A stretch of 64,000 nucleotides of DNA, taken from the NCBI GenBank assembly GCA_029261965.1, contig JAJDAH010000188.1:25097-89096 (forward strand), in the 5' to 3' direction. This DNA comes from Polyangiaceae bacterium. GTDB taxonomy: Bacteria > Myxococcota_A > Polyangia > Polyangiales > Polyangiaceae. The notes under the pieces are model-generated. The model was not told where the DNA came from, ran no database searches, and saw nothing but the letters and a program-made list of their open reading frames with translations. The position numbers and the translations under genes are program-made. This document shows, one piece after another, positions 62,713 to 64,000 of this stretch (within the stretch, counting starts at the first letter, position 1; each line of letters opens with the position of its first letter).

Positions 62713-63309
62713 TCACATCGCCGGGCAGAGGCCCTGACTCTCGCAGGCCGGCATGTCGCCGCCATTGAGGCAGAGGCACTCCGCGCACGTGTCGGAACAC
62801 TGCTGACACTGCGATTCCATCGTGCACGGCTCGGGCGGCGAGCACTGCATGGTGCACGCCACGGTATCGCCCCCGGTGCTGCAAAGGCACTCGGTGCAAG
62901 CGTCCTCGCACTGCTGGCACTGCGAGGCGGGGGTGCACGGGAGAGGGCCCGGGTCAGGAGGCTCGTTGGGTCCCGATGTCGGTGGGCGTTGCCCATCGTC
63001 TTCCCCGAGGCACGCGTCCAAGTTGAACTGACCGAGCCCGCTGCCGAGACAGAATGCCAGGCAGTCCGCCCCGGGCGGGATGCAGGCACGCACCGCATCG
63101 CAGAGTGAGAGGCACAGCCCTCGCGCGGTTATGGGCGCCTGCTGTTGCTCGTCGAACGACGGATTTTGCTCGTTGAACCCCGGCGTTTGATCGTCGGTGG
63201 GGGACGGACCGCCGACGGCCGCTCCCGAGCCGGAGCACGCCGCGAGCGCGACGAGGCCGGTCGCGGCGGCAACGCGGAAGACGGAAAACGCTATCGATGG
63301 GATTCGCAT
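62713..63309 (-). CDS. Cys-repeat lipoprotein
   Basis: 198 aa. Lipobox ALAAC, a Gly/Asn/Gln-rich spacer (GFNEQNPSFDEQQQAP), then a first Cys pair region (GLCLSLCDAVRACIPPGADC) and two near-identical repeats of about 32 residues: CTPASQCQQCEDACTECLC and CTMESQCQQCSDTCAECLC, each followed by a GGD-type turn and C. The duplication is recent by similarity. Surface-exposed module of unknown ligand. Leftward, immediately downstream of the tandem repeats that follow comEC. Confidence 0.75.
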   Translation of the reverse strand: MRIPSIAFSVFRVAAATGLVALAACSGSGAAVGGPSPTDDQTPGFNEQNPSFDEQQQAPITARGLCLSLCDAVRACIPPGADCLAFCLGSGLGQFNLDACLGEDDGQRPPTSGPNEPPDPGPLPCTPASQCQQCEDACTECLCSTGGDTVACTMQCSPPEPCTMESQCQQCSDTCAECLCLNGGDMPACESQGLCPAM

Positions 63310-63318
63310 GGCGACGGG

Positions 63319-64000
63319 CTAGAAATAGTACAGGGCGGCGACGTTCGCCGTAAAGATGTTCCACGGGTTCGAGCCCACGCTCGTACCGAAGGTGAACGTG
63401 GTCACGTCGCGGGAGACCGATGGCGTCGTTTCCTGCTTCGCTTTGGTCTTGTCGAAGTTCAGATTCACGCCCACGCCGGCCTGGAGCGAAAGCTGGGGCA
63501 CGTCGATGAAGCCGAAATGCACCTCGCCGCCGACCCGAGCACCAACGTCGAGATGAAGACCGCTGAGCTCGCCGTCCGCCACGCCGCCGGCGACGAGAAT
63601 CGCATCCGTTGCGGTGGACTTCGCAAAACCGACGTTCATCTCGGGGATCAGCTGGAAGCTGAAGTGTCCCTGATCGTGGAGAGAAACCGGCAGGCCGAAG
63701 TGAGCCAGGATGGTCGTGAAGCCCTGCACGCTTTCCGTGATGGCCGGATCCGAGTTGCTGATCGAGCCGCCACCGAAGTTCAGACCGATGCCCGCGTCGA
63801 TGCCGATGGTCGGATCGAGCCAGTATCGAATGCCGATGACCGGCGCTTGGGTGTTGGCCGTGCTCCGCCCTCCAGCGGCCGGCGTTCCCGGGGTGAGCTG
63901 GCCGAGAGTCGCGATGGGCACATCGCGCCGCCCGAGGAATCCCACGGCGAACCGGCCGACCATGTCCTCGTGGTCGCTAGCGCCCGAGGCGCCGCCGCCC
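63319..64000 (-). CDS. Outer-membrane beta-barrel protein, 5' end cut
   Basis: Open from the window edge with no stop, so the start lies beyond 64000; ATG 63963 is the first visible Met but is probably internal. At least 226 aa. Alternating hydrophobic strands end in aromatic residues: VIGIRYWLDPTIGIDAGIGL, HFSFQLIPEMNVGFA, GARVGGEVHFGFIDV and the terminal NIFTANVAALYYF, where the final Phe is the Bam recognition signal. A porin-like or OmpA-like barrel. Adjacent to the Cys-repeat lipoprotein (10 bases), maybe co-transcribed. Confidence 0.75.
   Translation of the reverse strand, partial: GGGASGASDHEDMVGRFAVGFLGRRDVPIATLGQLTPGTPAAGGRSTANTQAPVIGIRYWLDPTIGIDAGIGLNFGGGSISNSDPAITESVQGFTTILAHFGLPVSLHDQGHFSFQLIPEMNVGFAKSTATDAILVAGGVADGELSGLHLDVGARVGGEVHFGFIDVPQLSLQAGVGVNLNFDKTKAKQETTPSVSRDVTTFTFGTSVGSNPWNIFTANVAALYYF

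Noticed and set aside
63361..63376. GGTTCGAG as a tRNA T-loop
   Set aside because: No flanking acceptor stem or CCA and it lies inside a barrel gene.

Overview
The window looks like a chromosomal segment of a high-GC myxobacterium (phylum Myxococcota, probably a Polyangia-type lineage). The evidence is an mglB-mglA pair very close to the Myxococcus xanthus polarity switch, PilZ proteins, about ten lipoproteins or secreted proteins whose lipobox is followed by Gly/Ser/Thr/Ala-rich 'GGTGG' linkers, and a MYXO-CTERM-like tail. The species assignment is inference. Both ends cut a gene. I found no insertion sequence, integrase, phage module, CRISPR array, rRNA or convincing tRNA.

Layout. 0-8 kb: a proline-rich protein (cut), a GST-fold protein followed by an orphan Cys-rich coding remnant, a propeller-like lipoprotein, an ArsA/GET3-type ATPase, and glutamine-dependent NAD synthetase (nadE) coupled to a lipoprotein and a PilZ-like protein. 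8-12 kb: a leftward riboflavin/nusB cluster (ribE, a RibBX-type enzyme with a degenerate GTP-cyclohydrolase half, ribH, nusB, a stand-alone M17 N-terminal domain). 12-20 kb: alanine racemase, a bacterial indoleamine-2,3-dioxygenase homologue, menB, a 2-hydroxyacid dehydrogenase, DUF502 and DUF2071 proteins. 20-29 kb: CreD-like protein, secreted propellers, ilvA, an RNase E/G with a large disordered insertion in its S1 domain, and a PilZ protein. 29-34 kb: a tightly overlapping leftward operon TetR - sirtuin - lipoprotein - RecX - 86-aa protein, a tiny very basic protein, and an M28 peptidase lipoprotein. 34-36 kb: mglBA with a tandem 21-bp repeat upstream.

36-47 kb is the most accessory-looking part. 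It holds two giant DUF3857/transglutaminase-like envelope proteins (one with an intact Cys-His-Asp triad, one without the Cys), a lipoprotein with the six copper-ligand positions of peptidylglycine/dopamine monooxygenases, and a small cluster of a PD-(D/E)XK nuclease, a MenT/AbiEii-like nucleotidyltransferase and an orphan DNA methyltransferase with a dyad in its promoter region. 47-56 kb: a TPR protein, an orphan SctQ/FliN-type protein, a GT4 glycosyltransferase, a Cys-rich lipoprotein, an MFS transporter, the yggS homologue and rarA. 56-64 kb: a third DUF3857/transglutaminase membrane protein with an apparent frameshift, a decayed lipase maturation factor gene, hpt, comEC, a 35-bp tandem repeat, a Cys-repeat lipoprotein and a cut outer-membrane barrel.

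Most genes are housekeeping or envelope genes in small operons with 4-base stop/start overlaps. The strongest candidates for under-described biology are the copper-monooxygenase-like lipoprotein, the sirtuin/RecX operon, the catalytic/pseudocatalytic transglutaminase pair, the nuclease-NTase-methyltransferase cluster, the 37-aa basic protein and the bacterial IDO.
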